DNA of 64,000 nucleotides. Origin: Bemisia tabaci. Its lineage: Eukaryota > Arthropoda > Insecta > Hemiptera > Aleyrodidae. The notes under the pieces are model-generated. The model saw only the letters and a list, made by a program, of their open reading frames with translations. It made no database searches and had not been told where the DNA came from. A program made the position numbers and the translations under genes. Shown here piece by piece: positions 1 through 11,054 of the stretch (within the stretch, counting starts at the first letter, position 1; every line of letters starts with the position of its first letter). The DNA lies in NCBI RefSeq assembly GCF_918797505.1, contig NC_092793.1:49588243-49652242 (forward strand), read 5' to 3'.

Positions 1-12
1 TTTGTCCCGTAG

Positions 13-162
13 GCAGATGGAAAAATATCAGAGGCGTATGAGAATCTAACAGCCGCCGAAATAGATGAAGTTTGCCGTCAGTCGTACTCGGCCATAGACA
101 GCTTTACCCAAGCAAGTGTGGTGGAAAATGGGAGATTACATGAAGCCAAACAGAATGAAAAT
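13..162 (+). CDS. Internal coding exon of unrecognised gene 1 (partial at window edge)
   Basis: This exon encodes 50 residues in phase 0, beginning Ala-Asp-Gly-Lys-Ile-Ser and ending Lys-Gln-Asn-Glu-Asn. The acceptor is the TAG at positions 10-12, after a short pyrimidine stretch. An alternative acceptor, CAG at 14-16, would shift the junction by four bases, but the TAG choice keeps phase 0 like the other two introns. The donor is a strong GTAAGT at 163-168. The other two forward frames are closed by stops. The peptide is acidic and polar with a helical look (TAAEIDEVCRQSYSAIDSF). I do not recognise the family. The gene continues upstream outside the window, so only the C-terminal part of the protein is visible. 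Confidence 0.75.
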
Positions 163-726
163 GTAAGTTTTCATACATCTCTTTTTACTCTGCAAGGACA
201 CTCCTGCTGACTCAATGGTAATGAGAGAAACATTGCTACCATTGAATGCTCCCCTGTTTAATTTTTGTGCGATTTTGTAAAAACTCGAAGACTGTCAGCT
301 TGGAATTTCAGTAAATCAGCAAAGTTTACAGGGTTTCTGGCGACCTGTTAAAGGTTAGGGAATTTCGTGAGTAATACACCGGCTCAGCAACTTGAGCTGG
401 TGTTTTACGAGAGAGCACGAACAATCTCCAAGTATCTTTTGCCTTAAATTGAATTTCTAGAATCAAAAATTTTATCCCTACTAAAGCGGAAATCAGGGCA
501 GTTTAAAGAAGAAAAATAATCTGAGCAGAGGTTCTGTTCAAAGGGTGGGGAAAGTTAGAGAATTCAAAAATTTCGGAGTCAAGGAACGAAGACGAACAAA
601 AATGAAGAACTAATGGAAACCCTGGAGTATACTCCAACTAGGAAATGTATTTTCTCGTAGTTAGTATCCGATAAAAAATGTGTGTTTAAGGCTTGTGCAC
701 TTAAGAAGGCATCAGGTTCATGAATT

Positions 727-786
727 CACCAGTATTTTAAGAATGAAACTAAATCTCACCAGTATTTTAAGAATGAAACTAAATCT
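727..786. repeat. 30-bp tandem duplication, two copies
   Basis: The 30-bp unit starting CACCAGTATTTTAAGAATGA occurs twice head to tail with no visible mismatch. It lies in the intron of gene 1 and looks like a recent slippage or replication duplication. Confidence 0.85.
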
Positions 787-2199
787 CAAAATGTTGAGCT
801 ATATTACATGCTAAAAATTGTTCTTTTTAAGTTCAGAAAGAAGCAAATTTTCTTTTGTTAAAAGTCTGGGTGTTAAAATTATTCGGATCAAGGGAAACCT
901 GAAAAAGTCCGAGAATTATTTTCTGTCCTATCTGTAGATATCCTGTAACTATTAATGTAAAAGAAACAAATTCGGTAACAGAAACCTTTTATAATATGCA
1001 ATTTGAATACAAAATTCATACCACTCATCATGTAGAGATCAAAAATTTATTCTTTTTACACTTTATAGACACCTTCAACAGAAGAAAGTTCATCCTCAAG
1101 TTTCATATCAGTTGGACATGCAGAAAACCCTCCACCCTATGCTTGTCCGGTTTCTGGATGCCATACTGCGTGGGATAGCGTACTTCCAATTGAGGATCAT
1201 ATACGTAAAGTAAGTTTCTTGCAGGAGAACTCAGTGTTTTTTCAGGGAAACCATGGCTTAAAGGGTTCAAATTTTGCCATTTTTCTGATTGGACAAGAGG
1301 AATTACGCTGAAACACATTGGTTGGAAATGTATCAAACAATCAAGAGAAAATTGCAAAACAAATTCTTCTAATAGGGAAAAATGTAGAAAAGAACCCCCC
1401 CCCCCCCTTCCCAAAGGGAGGAGGCAGGGATTCAAAGTTGAAAAACCTGATGGAAGACTTTGCTTCGCATCTCTTCAACAATGAGAATATCTACTTATAA
1501 TTTGTACAGGCGACTCCCAAATTCAATTAGCTTTTGAATGAATACCTATACTTATTGTGTACCTATCTTAACTAAAAGTTAGATTTTGTTGTACTTTTTT
1601 GTGCTATTGCAAAGAATATCATATTCGTTTTTCTTGCAAAGTAAAAAGATGGTATTTTTCAGTACTGCCTCAAACGTGAGAAAAAGTGTGGTCTCAAATC
1701 TGATCAGGTCAAAACAAATTTCAAGAAAAGAGGGGCTGGAAACTAAATTTTCTGGCATTTTTATACGCAATATCAGCGTCTGATTGGTGATAGAGGAGAG
1801 CTTTTGTCGCCTTGCTAGCCAGGATAGTAAAACAAGATAAAAAGAAAATATAGCTTAGTGCCCAAACACACACAGCTTAAATTCCACATTTCCATTAGAA
1901 ACTGTGTTTAAGGAGACAGAAAACTTCCCTTTTCAGCCCTGTTTTTCTTGACATTGGCACAAGGAAAGTTCGATTTTAGACGCTCATCAGGCTCCGAAGG
2001 TAGCAAAAAACATATTTAATAACAACAAAAATTAACCAGCTCTAAATACCTTTGCTTTCAATGCAGAGTCATTTTTATGGAAATTTGATGAACATAAAAT
2101 GAAATAACGAATCTGAATGAGACTAAATATTATCAAACATATATTACCAAGGCATTATTTACAGAAAACTCTCTGCTAATTATTTCCCCGTGCATTTAT

Positions 2200-2452
2200 C
2201 AGAGTTGCCACAGTCAGAGAAAACCAGGAAATGTCTTGGAACATGACGAAAATGTCAGGGAAAATTTGTTAAATCACCTTCATTTGCTTTCTAGAATGGG
2301 TTTCAGGTTTCGAACAACAAAGTTTGCCCAAGAACTATTTTCAATTATGCCTCCTTAACCATCCTTCGCATCTTCAATTGTCAGGGATTTTCACCAAAAT
2401 CTGTCAGGAAAATGCCAGGGAATTCCATTTTCTAAATTCTATGGCAACCCTG
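2200..2452. mobile_element. 253-bp MITE with CAGAGTTGCCA / TGGCAACCCTG ends
   Basis: The left end reads CAGAGTTGCCACAGTCAG and the right end, reverse complemented, reads CAGGGTTGCCATAGAATT. Inner parts also pair (AGGAAATGTC against TGCCAGGGAATTCC). The direct repeat ATTTAT flanks it at 2194-2199 and 2453-2458. No transposase ORF is present, so this is a non-autonomous element, possibly hAT-like from its CAG...CTG ends. The 6-bp repeat is shorter than the usual 8 bp for hAT. Confidence 0.7.
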
Positions 2453-2572
2453 ATTTATTAAAAATCCAAATATCTAGAATAATGGGCATTGGTCTTGTAA
2501 AAAGTACATATAGTTTGATTCTGAAGTCAATTCTGGAATGTTTTTTAATTGTTTTTCTTTTCTCTATTTCAG

Positions 2573-2743
2573 TATCATGAAAAGGATATAATAGATGTTT
2601 CTCAGTTTAAAGTCAGACCGTACGAATTAACCTTGTCATCTGTGCTCCAAGAAGGCTCAAAAAACCTCATCATTGAGGCAGGGCAAAAGCTTTTTATCGT
2701 CCGTGTAATCAAGCAGGAAGCACGTATCATGGCATTGTTACAG
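2573..2743 (+). CDS. Internal coding exon of unrecognised gene 1
   Basis: This is a 57-codon phase-0 exon that follows a TTTCTCTATTTCAG acceptor and ends in CAG before the donor GTAGGC at 2744. It continues the frame of the previous exon: after Gln-Asn-Glu-Asn comes YHEKDIIDVSQFKVRPYELT. The stretch SSVLQEGSKNLIIEAGQKLF then IVRVIKQEARIMALLQ looks like beta strands followed by a helix, so it is probably part of a folded domain. No catalytic motif, zinc-binding pattern or membrane segment is visible. The start ATG at 2549 belongs to the intron and is not the real start. Confidence 0.75.
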
Positions 2744-3670
2744 GTAGGCATAGCTTACTTATTTTACCAAAATAGTTCACCGCATATTTTACATCTCGCA
2801 TAATGAGTATATGACTATATGAAGCCTTATGTGTATAAAGAGCGAATGTTTTGTTTTTAAGTTTTGAGAAAATTGTATTCAAAGTTTTCAGATGTGTGTA
2901 TTTTGATGTCTGTGCAGCAATAGATTCCATTAAAGAGTTTATCATAGAATAAACCCTTTTCTGAAACATGAGTTTCAGAACTTCAAATTTGAAGCTAATG
3001 CCAATGAGATATACACAGTGATTCTAAAGAAAGACCACATCTGCTGTTTTTATGGAGAACTTTTTTTAGGCACAAAATGAAATACCTAGCTAATGTATAA
3101 GATGAAGAGCAATTGATGTTAATCAAATTATAATCACTGTTGAGTTTGTTAGATGATTTTTTGAAAAAAATAAATATGTATTTGGTAACTTCGAAAAAAA
3201 ATAAGGAACCAACTATATGTATTATCAGTCTTTTAAAGTAGGGAAAAAATTAAAGAAGGTGCCATAGGCATGTTAAAGGCCTACATGCAATCGGTCTTAC
3301 TAACTTTTTCTATCGTGATTTGCATATATACATGATCTTTAAGACGATTATTGAGCTTCAATGAATGATTTAGCTCAATATTTATTATTTCAACAAATTC
3401 TGACATCAGCTGTTTTTAGATATGACATGGTTTTTTTTATGACACTCCTTGAAAAAGTATGCCAGAAGTGTGAAACTTGGTGCCGACACTCATGAAGTTA
3501 GTGAATTTTAAAAAATCCGTATCCCTAAAAATGGCAGATGTCCGATATCAGCTGTTTTCATAGTTCATGTTCTGGCTTCATATGACCCATAGTCATACTC
3601 GACAAAAATTCAAAATTTAATTTAGTGTGTTGTTCACAAAGTAATCAACAATTCTCTATTATTATTTCAG
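2744..3670 (+). other. Intron of gene 1
   Basis: This is a phase-0 intron with donor GTAGGC and acceptor TATTATTTCAG ending at 3670. It is AT-rich and I see no distinct repeat or ORF in it. Confidence 0.7.
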
Positions 3671-4018
3671 CATATACCCAAACCTAGTGACTCGAATCCA
3701 AATTCCCCTTCTCTAGAAGGCCATATCAAAGTAATGAAATCCAATGAGGCCCCGCAATCCTGGATTGGAAAAGTGATGCCCTACTCTTCGCCTGTTGATC
3801 ACTTACTGGCATCGAATCAATGCCTTGCCGTGAACGTGGCAGATTTGGACTCAGTCATCGCGGTTTTTGCTGATGTCCTACCTCCTCTTGAGAGTAACTC
3901 AAGATCCTCCACACTAGAAGAAGGAAGATACCTCCGTTCAAATCTGAAACGGAAAACAAATCGGCCTACTTGTAATTCTTGCTCATATCTGGATCCAAAA
4001 ATTGCAAAATATGTTTAA
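3671..4018 (+). CDS. Terminal coding exon of unrecognised gene 1
   Basis: This exon encodes 115 residues and a TAA stop at 4016-4018, in the frame set by the two upstream exons. It begins HIPKPSDSNPNSPSLEGHIK, a low-complexity Ser/Pro/Asn linker. A more ordered hydrophobic part follows (CLAVNVADLDSVIAVFADVL). It ends with a basic, Cys-containing tail (LKRKTNRPTCNSCSYLDPKI). The tail has CxxC spacing, but one pair alone does not define a zinc finger. The three exons together give 222 C-terminal residues with no signal peptide or transmembrane segment. I could not assign a family; a search with the joined peptide would be decisive. Confidence 0.75.
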   Translation, partial: HIPKPSDSNPNSPSLEGHIKVMKSNEAPQSWIGKVMPYSSPVDHLLASNQCLAVNVADLDSVIAVFADVLPPLESNSRSSTLEEGRYLRSNLKRKTNRPTCNSCSYLDPKIAKYV

Positions 4019-5498
4019 TATACTTATTTTCAAGCATTAGAAACTTCTATTTCTCTGTTAACCGGAGGTGGAGGAACCTCATGTTTTTGTTTTTGTTTTT
4101 TTTTTTCTTAAATTTTTTTTTAGCACTATTTAGAAAAAATGTTTGTAGGGATTCAATTGATTTCTCTAGCTCAGGTTTTTTTTTAAATTTATGTTCTAGT
4201 GCCGTTTTGAAAGAAAGTTTGTAGAGATTCAATTGATTTCTCTAGCTTCAAGTTGCGTTCTAATTCCTTTGTCTGAATGCAATGCAATTTAATGTGTTTA
4301 TTCAAAGGTTCCCTATTTTTGTACATTTATCACGTAAATTTACGTGTTTTTGTGATATTTGTTGTTTAGGATTGTCGGTCTCAACCCTTTTTAAGTCTCT
4401 CTCCCCTTCTACGTCCTTGACACATTTTACTCAAGCTACAGATTTAGTCATTTGCTTTGCCTTAAAACAAGTATATGTAATAGCAGCTTTGCCTTAATGT
4501 AATCATTTACTTCCAAATTTTCTGGATATTATTTTCAAGAGCTGTAAAATCTTGTTGGTGAATGCAGTAGTGGCCCTGAATTGAATTTGGCACAACATCT
4601 CTCTCTAGTCTGCTTTCTTTTCAAACTCTCATGAACATGGTTGATGCCTAAGTCAGTGGGACCATCTTAAAGGATAGAAACACTACTAGTATTCCAGATT
4701 TGCTATGTAGTTAGCAGTTTTTTGTTTTTTTTTTTTTTATAAGAAATTTTGCTCTATGTATTTTATTATACTAAGTATTTTTTCTTCTTGAGGATTTGTA
4801 ACTGCTCTCTGTTTTCCAATTATCTTTGTCCCCATCAGTAAGAATCGGTTGTCAACAGATAAGAAATGACTTAAAACCACGAAAAGAAATCAAGAATGTT
4901 GATGTATTTCATGGGCGGTAGACAGTAGAGGTATTTGCACCACAAGTTGAGAACCACTATTTAATGATTGTATTTATTTAACTAACTCGTACTAAGTTAT
5001 TGTAACACACTAAGAAGCTTTTTCTCTTTAGTTTGATTTTAAAGCCTAAGAATTCTCCTGCAAGGCATTTACTGAAATTTTGTATTAGTCCTCTGGACAA
5101 GATTAGATTGGTATTAAATGGAATTATGTGATTGGTCTACTTAGTCGTTTCTTGGTCACATGCCCTCTTTATTGGGTCGTATAGTTGACATGTTGTAAGC
5201 CGCTGAGAAGCTGCCTCTAGCTTGAGGCTTGTTAGGCCCGACAAAGAGAGCACATGACCAAGAAACGGCAAACTGAACCAATCAAATGTGATTCGTTTGG
5301 TCGTGAGGTCCACCGTAAAGTCATGTTCCTATCTCATCCTTGTCCTGTCTTGTCCAATTAACAATTACAGATTTGCAAAGAATGGTCTGCAGAACTTTTT
5401 TATTTAATTTTTGTTTTATCTTAACCATTGAACTCATGTTTTCAAAATGTTTATTCAAAGATTGAAATCAATGTCCTTTCATTCCAATTATTAATAAA
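4019..5498 (+). other. Probable 3' UTR and downstream flank of gene 1
   Basis: The sequence after the stop is T-rich, with several T homopolymers. A ~25-bp segment, ATTCAATTGATTTCTCTAGC, occurs at about 4151 and again at about 4228, a short direct duplication. A possible polyadenylation signal AATAAA lies at 5493-5498. Which signal is used cannot be told from sequence alone, so the 3' end is uncertain. Confidence 0.35.
5126..5290. mobile_element. Short inverted-repeat MITE / hairpin
   Basis: The left arm GTGATTGGTCTACTTAGTCG and CGTTTCTTGGTCACATG pair with the right arm CATGACCAAGAAACGG and AACCAATCAAATGTG. The arms are about 45 bp and the centre about 75 bp. No target duplication is clear. 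Confidence 0.6.
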
Positions 5499-6368
5499 TT
5501 ACCGTCAATATTTATTACAAAATCATGTTTTTCATTTTTATTTCTATCTTTTTAATCTCTTGAAAATCTTGCCCATAATTGAGGATTTCCTCTGTAAAAG
5601 GAGCATAATTCAGCTTCATATTGTGTTGACACGTTTATGTACATTTTTAAATGCTTAGGCCTATCACTTTCAACCCGTTTAAAGACTTTCACTATCAGAT
5701 TAAGAAACAACTACGTACGCATAACAGAAATGTACTTGCCGATCACAATTGTTCTTTGAAACTTCACTCCAAGCCACAAAATGTCGTTGAAGTCACATTA
5801 TTTGGACCCTCGAGATGCTCACTCATGATTCCAATGTGATTTAGTTGAACACAGTCCACTAAATATTTGTACCAGTCAAGTCCTTGAACCCTAAATCGAA
5901 CACAAATGATTAATTCTTTTGTAAGATATTCTCTGTTGAAATCCATGAAAATTGATACCTTTTCACGAACATTTTCATGGTATTAGAGAAAATTGAGTGA
6001 GAAGAGAAAAAGTGATAACAATTCAGAGGTTGCATGGTGCACGATCTTTCAGAATATGCAATGATTGATGTAAGAGTTAATGAAACTAACCATGCATTTT
6101 TGTTTTTCTGAAGAAAATTTATAGGAAAGCCCTGCAAGTGTGTAACACTACATTTTTACATTGTTTCAAAAGTTCGATCATTCCTATCTAAAAAGCAATA
6201 TCACAATCTTAATCTGTTACAAGTTTACTAATTTTTATAGTCCATTAGTTGATAATCGATAAGTGTCTCGCTTCACGAGCAATCCAGCTCTCTGAATGTT
6301 TTCAAAATTCTATTCTCGTCGGAGCCTTGACCGGTGACCATTGCGTCCCCCTCCCCTGCCTCTTAACT
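5499..6368. other. AT-rich intergenic DNA, no gene seen
   Basis: Only short overlapping ORFs in opposite frames occur here, with no recognisable similarity. A segment CACAATCTTA near 6205 resembles ends of an inverted-repeat family also seen near 63075 and 63230, but no full element could be delimited. Confidence 0.5.
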
Positions 6369-6553
6369 CGATGGCGAGGCTTGACTGATCGATTATCGAT
6401 ATTTGAAGCTATGGAAAAGAATCGATCATGAAGGTGTTCCCCCTTACTATCCATCCTCTGTCCCTTACCCGGATCCTTACCCTGTCTATCGATCCTTTTC
6501 ATAGATTTAAATGACAGATAAATCGATATATCGCAAAACACGCCACGCCAGTG
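6369..6553. mobile_element. hAT-like MITE, ATCGAT palindrome family, copy 1
   Basis: It belongs with the copies at 58378, 60957 and 61317. It shares a GGCGAGGC-type left end, the right end ATATCGCAAAACACGCCACG, and internal inverted GAATCGATCATGAAGGTGTT and CTATCGATCCTTTTCATAGA. It carries TATCGATA. It is diverged, with an insertion in the centre, and its target duplication is no longer visible. Confidence 0.65.
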
Positions 6554-6699
6554 CTCGAGTCCATCTCAGATCTTGCTACAATCACCCAACCACAGACCAC
6601 GACCACTTGTTGCTGTCGAAACTTTGAAGTCTCTCGCAACGCACCCTCAACCATTTGGAATGATCGTTCGTCCATCTTTTCAACTCTCACTCTGTTGGT

Positions 6700-8048
6700 G
6701 ATGATATCTATTTAATTTCGTGCTCCCATTTTTCCAAACTTCGTTTGGAAAAATCCAAACTCGTATAAAAACCACCCATTTGCTAAATACAATTGAGGAC
6801 ACCGCACCAAGAACAGCCTATAACTTGAAACCGCGTTTTGAGAAAAACGCATTTAAAGTTTTGTTTTTGATGTACTGTGCATAATGTACTGACATAACTC
6901 GGGAAAAAAAAGGTTTTTCGACCTCGAGCCGTTACCTATCTGTATTCTATCGCTACCACAGCATAGTACAGGGTACGTAGAATCTGAAAAGCAGTTGGGC
7001 GTAATAACGACCTATACGCCTATAGGCTGTTCTTGGTGCGGAGTCCTCAATTCTAGCTGGAGCGCACTTCAGCTATGCATTCACCACTGCAAGAATGTCA
7101 AAGGAAATCGACAAGCCCAGCGTGTATGGAGGCTATTTCAATGTAATCTTCCGTCACATTTCTAAGGCGCAATGATACAACTATTTGAACTCTCCGGAAT
7201 GCGTGAGGTATCACGCCGCATTTGAAGGCGTTTTCAAAACAGCCAAGTTCCGATACCCGGATTATCGTTTTGCAAAGTTCTTATTATTATGCTTTATTTC
7301 CTACCATTTGTTTGTTTTCAATCCTCCTATAAAAACTACTCATTTGCTGAATACACTTCCGGCTGGAGCGCATTTTAGCTATACATTCATGACTACTAAA
7401 ATGTCAAAGGAAATCGATAAGACTAGCGTGTTTGAAGGCTATTTCAATTGTAATCTGCCGTCGCATTTCTAAGGCGCAATGATACAACTATTTGAACTCT
7501 CCGGAATGCATGAGGTATCACGCCGCATTTGAAGGCGTTTTCAAAACAGCCAAGTTTTGATACCCGGATTATCGTTTTGCAAAGTTCTTATTATTATGTT
7601 TTATTTCCTACCATTTGTTTGTTTTCAATCCCTCAATAAAAACTACTCATTTGCTATATACAATTCTAGCTGGAGCGCACTTCAGCTATGCATTCACCAC
7701 TGCAAAAATATCAAAGGAAATCGACAAGCCCAGCGTGTATGGAGGCTATTTCAATTGTAATCTTCCGTCACATTTCTAAGGCGCAATGGTACAACTATTT
7801 GAACTCTCCGGAATGCGTAAGGTATCACGCCGCATTTGAAGGCGTTTTCAAAACAGCCAAGTTCTGATACTTGGTTTATCGTTTTGAATAGTTCATATTC
7901 TTTTGTTTTCTTCCGTACCACTTGTTTATTTTTAATCCTCGTATAAAAAGCACCCATTTGCTAAATACAATTCTAGCTGGAGCGCACTTCAGCTATGCAT
8001 TCACCACTGCAAAAATGTCAAAGGAAATCGACAAGCCCAGCGTGTATG
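6700..8048. repeat. ~307-bp tandem array, about 3.5 units
   Basis: The marker AGCTGGAGCGCACTTCAGCT (or a close variant) begins units at 7055, 7361, 7668 and 7975, so the period is 306-307 bp. Each unit holds a TATAAAAA box, then a small ORF that in the second unit reads MSKEIDKTSVFEGYFNCNLP followed by Ser-His-Phe and a stop. A conserved block GGAATGCGTGAGGTATCACG follows. The small ORF has lost its ATG or frame in other units, so coding is doubtful. The array may be satellite DNA or decayed duplicates of a short transcribed unit. Confidence 0.85.
6795..7048. mobile_element. Inverted-repeat MITE nested in the 307-bp array
   Basis: The ends are GAGGACACCGCACCAAGAAC and its inverted copy TTCTTGGTGCGGAGTCCTC, about 30 bp each. 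The array sequence CAATTCTAGCTGG, intact in later units, is split here, giving AATT on both sides. That marks an insertion with a 4-bp (or TT/AA-centred) target duplication. There is no ORF. Confidence 0.8.
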
Positions 8049-8570
8049 GAAACCGCGTTTTGAGAAAAACGCATTTAAAGTTTTGTTTTTGATGTACTGC
8101 GCAGACTCTTCTATGCAGGCACCCTGTTTTCGGTGTTTTTGGGTGACCCAACCCTTCTATTGAAGGATGCCGGGTAGATTTTGCGATACATTTTGGGTTT
8201 ATACTCTCATACATTTAATTTAAAAAAGCGGTTTATAGGCCATTATTACGCCTAACAGTCATTTTGGTGGCAATATGAAGTATAAATCATTTTAATCACG
8301 CATGATTAACGCAAAATGAAAGAATATCGATAGTGAGTAAAGGAAGGGTAACTAGCACCTTATAGGCCCGTTTTTTGGTTGTTCTTGCACCCATCGATCC
8401 AGAGGCCTGACTTAACTCGGAAAAAAAAAGGTTTTTCGACCTCGAGCCGTTACCTATCTATATTCTTTCGCTACCACAGCATAGTCCAGGGGACGTAGAA
8501 TCCGAAAAGCAGATGGGCGTAATAACGACCTACACGCCTATAGGCTGTTCTTGGTGCGGTGTCCTCAATT
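8048..8570. mobile_element. Longer relative of the nested MITE, left terminus missing
   Basis: From AAACCGCGTTTTGAGAAAAA at 8049 it matches the inside of the 6795-7048 element. It then has about 310 bp of extra sequence and ends with the same terminal repeat (GGCTGTTCTTGGTGCGGTGT). The left inverted repeat is absent: the array unit joins directly to internal element sequence, as expected from recombination or deletion. Confidence 0.7.
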
Positions 8571-8639
8571 GGACCTAAAAATATGGCATTGTCACGTCAT
8601 GAAATGGTTTACTTTTTCTACGCTGCGTTTTAGTCTCCG

Positions 8640-9030
8640 AGGCTTACTACGACACATAGGTAAGTAGTTCCAAACCAAGTGACGCATGAGTAACGCCTTC
8701 ATCGTGAAAAGATTCTTCCTAGCGTGGCTTTGGAGACAGAATAGTTGCATAATTTTAAAACCAAATCAACAGTGAAGCATTAGTGATAATGCGGTAGCTT
8801 CAGATGATGTTTTGATGAAAAGTGTCGACGCATATGAAACGCCTTCATTGTGAAAAGATACTTCCTAGCGGGGCCTCGGAGGCCAAATAATTGTATCATC
8901 CAAATACCAAATCAACAGTATACAGCAACACGTAGCCGCAAGTAATGCGGTTGCTGTAGATACTTCTTTTATGAAGCGTTTCGACGTACAAGAAACGCCT
9001 GCATTGTGAAGAGATACTTCTCAGCGCACT
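8640..9030. repeat. ~150-bp tandem repeat, about 2.5 units
   Basis: The block AACGCCTTCATTGTGAAAAG or variants, followed by ATACTTCCTAGCG, starts at 8692, 8838 and 8994. Each unit also shares ACCAAATCAACAGT. The units are diverged and carry no ORF. Confidence 0.75.
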
Positions 9031-11054
9031 CTGCTCCCTCCTTTTTAAATGAATGTTTCGTAATCATCGCATCGCATTACAATAAAAATCTCTGCGCTCT
9101 GCGGTCCTAAACCTTCCTGGATAAGAGGAAATAATGGTTTCCTGCTACCTCAGTATACCAATGTATATCAGTATACCAGTATATCAGTATAAGGTATGAA
9201 GCGTGCATAATTTTCCAATTAAAAATGCCTCAAAATCGCTCCATCTTTAACTCAAAATTCCAAAATTTTCCGGGAGAGAAACCCTGAGCCCCCGCTCCGT
9301 TTTGGGAAGTCGACCTTTCTGTGGACGCAGGCACAAAAGGCACCTAACGTTAGGTTGCTCCATGTGCGAAAATTTCGCATGACAGCACTGGTCTCATAAA
9401 GTTTAGTTTAGGCCCCATTTCAACAATTTCCCCGAAAAAAGGGCACTTTTTTGACTGGCGACCAATTAAATTCAGAGCTATTCTCAATTCAATTTTTTCC
9501 CCAAAATGCAACCCATTGTGTATCTGTTAAACTTGGTCTGCGTTTCTCGAAGGGGGCAAAATTGTTATAGCAGTCATAGTATGCAAGGAAGGTGAGATAA
9601 ACTGAAAGTTCCTGAATTCCCCTACAAAGACGAAATTGGGTTAAAGATTCAAGTCCTAGGAGCAGTTGAATGCAGCGCCTACCCCCTTCGGCTGACTATA
9701 CGATCACTGCTTTTCATCCTTTTTGATTACACCTTCAGCGTCTCTCATCTTCGAGGAGCTGAACCACTCTCGCATCCTGCGAGCACCGCGTCACGTCGCG
9801 TCGGTCACGATGTGTTTCACCGAGTATGCGTGATGTCACCTCCGAACACGTAGACGTAGGGGTAGGCTCAACCCTCACCGGAAACGTGTGTCTGATAACG
9901 CACCTCTGTATCGAGGTTTTTTAATGCACGTCCAAACACGCCCACCCACACACGAGGCGCGGTATCAGGTGATAGTCCAGGAGGCTTCGACAGCGAACAT
10001 ATGACACTCCATTTTGCGAAGGGGGAGAAGAGCTGACGCGCTTGAAATAATAAAAAAAAAACGGCGCGGGTATTTCGGTGCTGTGACGTGGGCTAATATT
10101 TGGTCGAGTGCTTTTACGCCCGGATCGGCGATGCTCCGCGTGTTGCGTCGTCGGTGCTTGAAGGAGCCATTCAAACCTGTTGCGTCCGGAATCCAGCCAA
10201 TGGGTGCGCTCTCCGACGCCCAGCACGCCCACCGAGGCTGCGGTGGGTGGAAAATGAGGATGCCGCCCCCCTTCCCCCCCCCCCCCGGCATTCTGCGGTG
10301 CAATCTGGGGTGACATACTTCTTTTCGTTTATGACCGGGCCGACAATGTGTTCGGCTCAGCTGAAAAGTGGCTGGGATATGAATGAACGTTTCGCGATTT
10401 CAATAATTGGAACCAAATTTAAGTTTAGATAACCGAAGTCCTCAGTGAAGAACACTGGTCTTAGTATGGCTAACAAAAAATTGCGTTAGTTGAGCTGAAG
10501 GTCGGTTTCCGCGACTGAAAACTTCAGGTATCACGTCTGAAAATGTTAGTGTTTGAGCCTAAAGTTATTTTTTCCATTGTGAGAGCTGGCGTGGATTTTT
10601 ATGGGGTTATGAGAGAGAGGAGGAGGACGAATGGCGACAATTCTCATAAAATGCTAAATATAATCTTTAAGAGGGACATTTTTAGATAGTAGAGAAGGGC
10701 GGGGGTTAGGAGTTAAGAAGTTCACCTTATCGGGCTTCTGGTAGATTGAATGAATGGGTTAAAAGGTCCTGAAATGCCTACTCATGCAGGTACTTCCCGC
10801 ATCGAATATAAAAAAGAATTATGAAAAATATTGCAATAATTTTATTGAATTTTCCTCTCGGGGTAAGACTAAGGAGTTTTTCCCCAACTGAAAATTTTTG
10901 GATTTTTTTCAGCCTTGCTTTCCTCGCAAAATAGTGTGGACCCAGCAGGATTTGCCACCTTGCTCGATCCTGCGCTACCCTCGGCCCAATGAGGGGACCG
11001 TTTTCGATTCGATCAGAAAACAAGTCAGTAGGAAAATATTTTTTATTGTAAGTA
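9031..11054. other. Intergenic DNA with a GC-rich island
   Basis: At 9139-9195 there is a short imperfect repeat of AGTATACC and AGTATATC. From about 9700 to 10340 the sequence becomes GC-rich and CpG-rich and includes a C homopolymer near 10272-10287. Long ORFs on both strands there reflect the base composition and show no protein family. I see no exon with splice sites. Confidence 0.5.

Larger units (their letters stand above)
163..2572 (+). other. Intron of gene 1
   Basis: This is a phase-0 intron from GTAAGT at 163 to a pyrimidine-rich acceptor TTTCAG ending at 2572. It holds a 30-bp exact tandem duplication at 727-786, a C homopolymer at about 1396-1407, and a 253-bp inverted-repeat MITE at 2200-2452. 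The short ORFs inside are uninterrupted only by chance and look like no known protein. Confidence 0.7.

Noticed and set aside
7055..8048. CRISPR-like regular direct repeats
   Set aside because: The repeated units are about 307 bp with no short-repeat/spacer structure, in a eukaryotic spliced genome; this is a tandem array.
9921..10432. Overlapping ORFs of 99-131 codons on both strands
   Set aside because: A GC-rich island opens several frames at once; none resembles a protein and none has splice signals.
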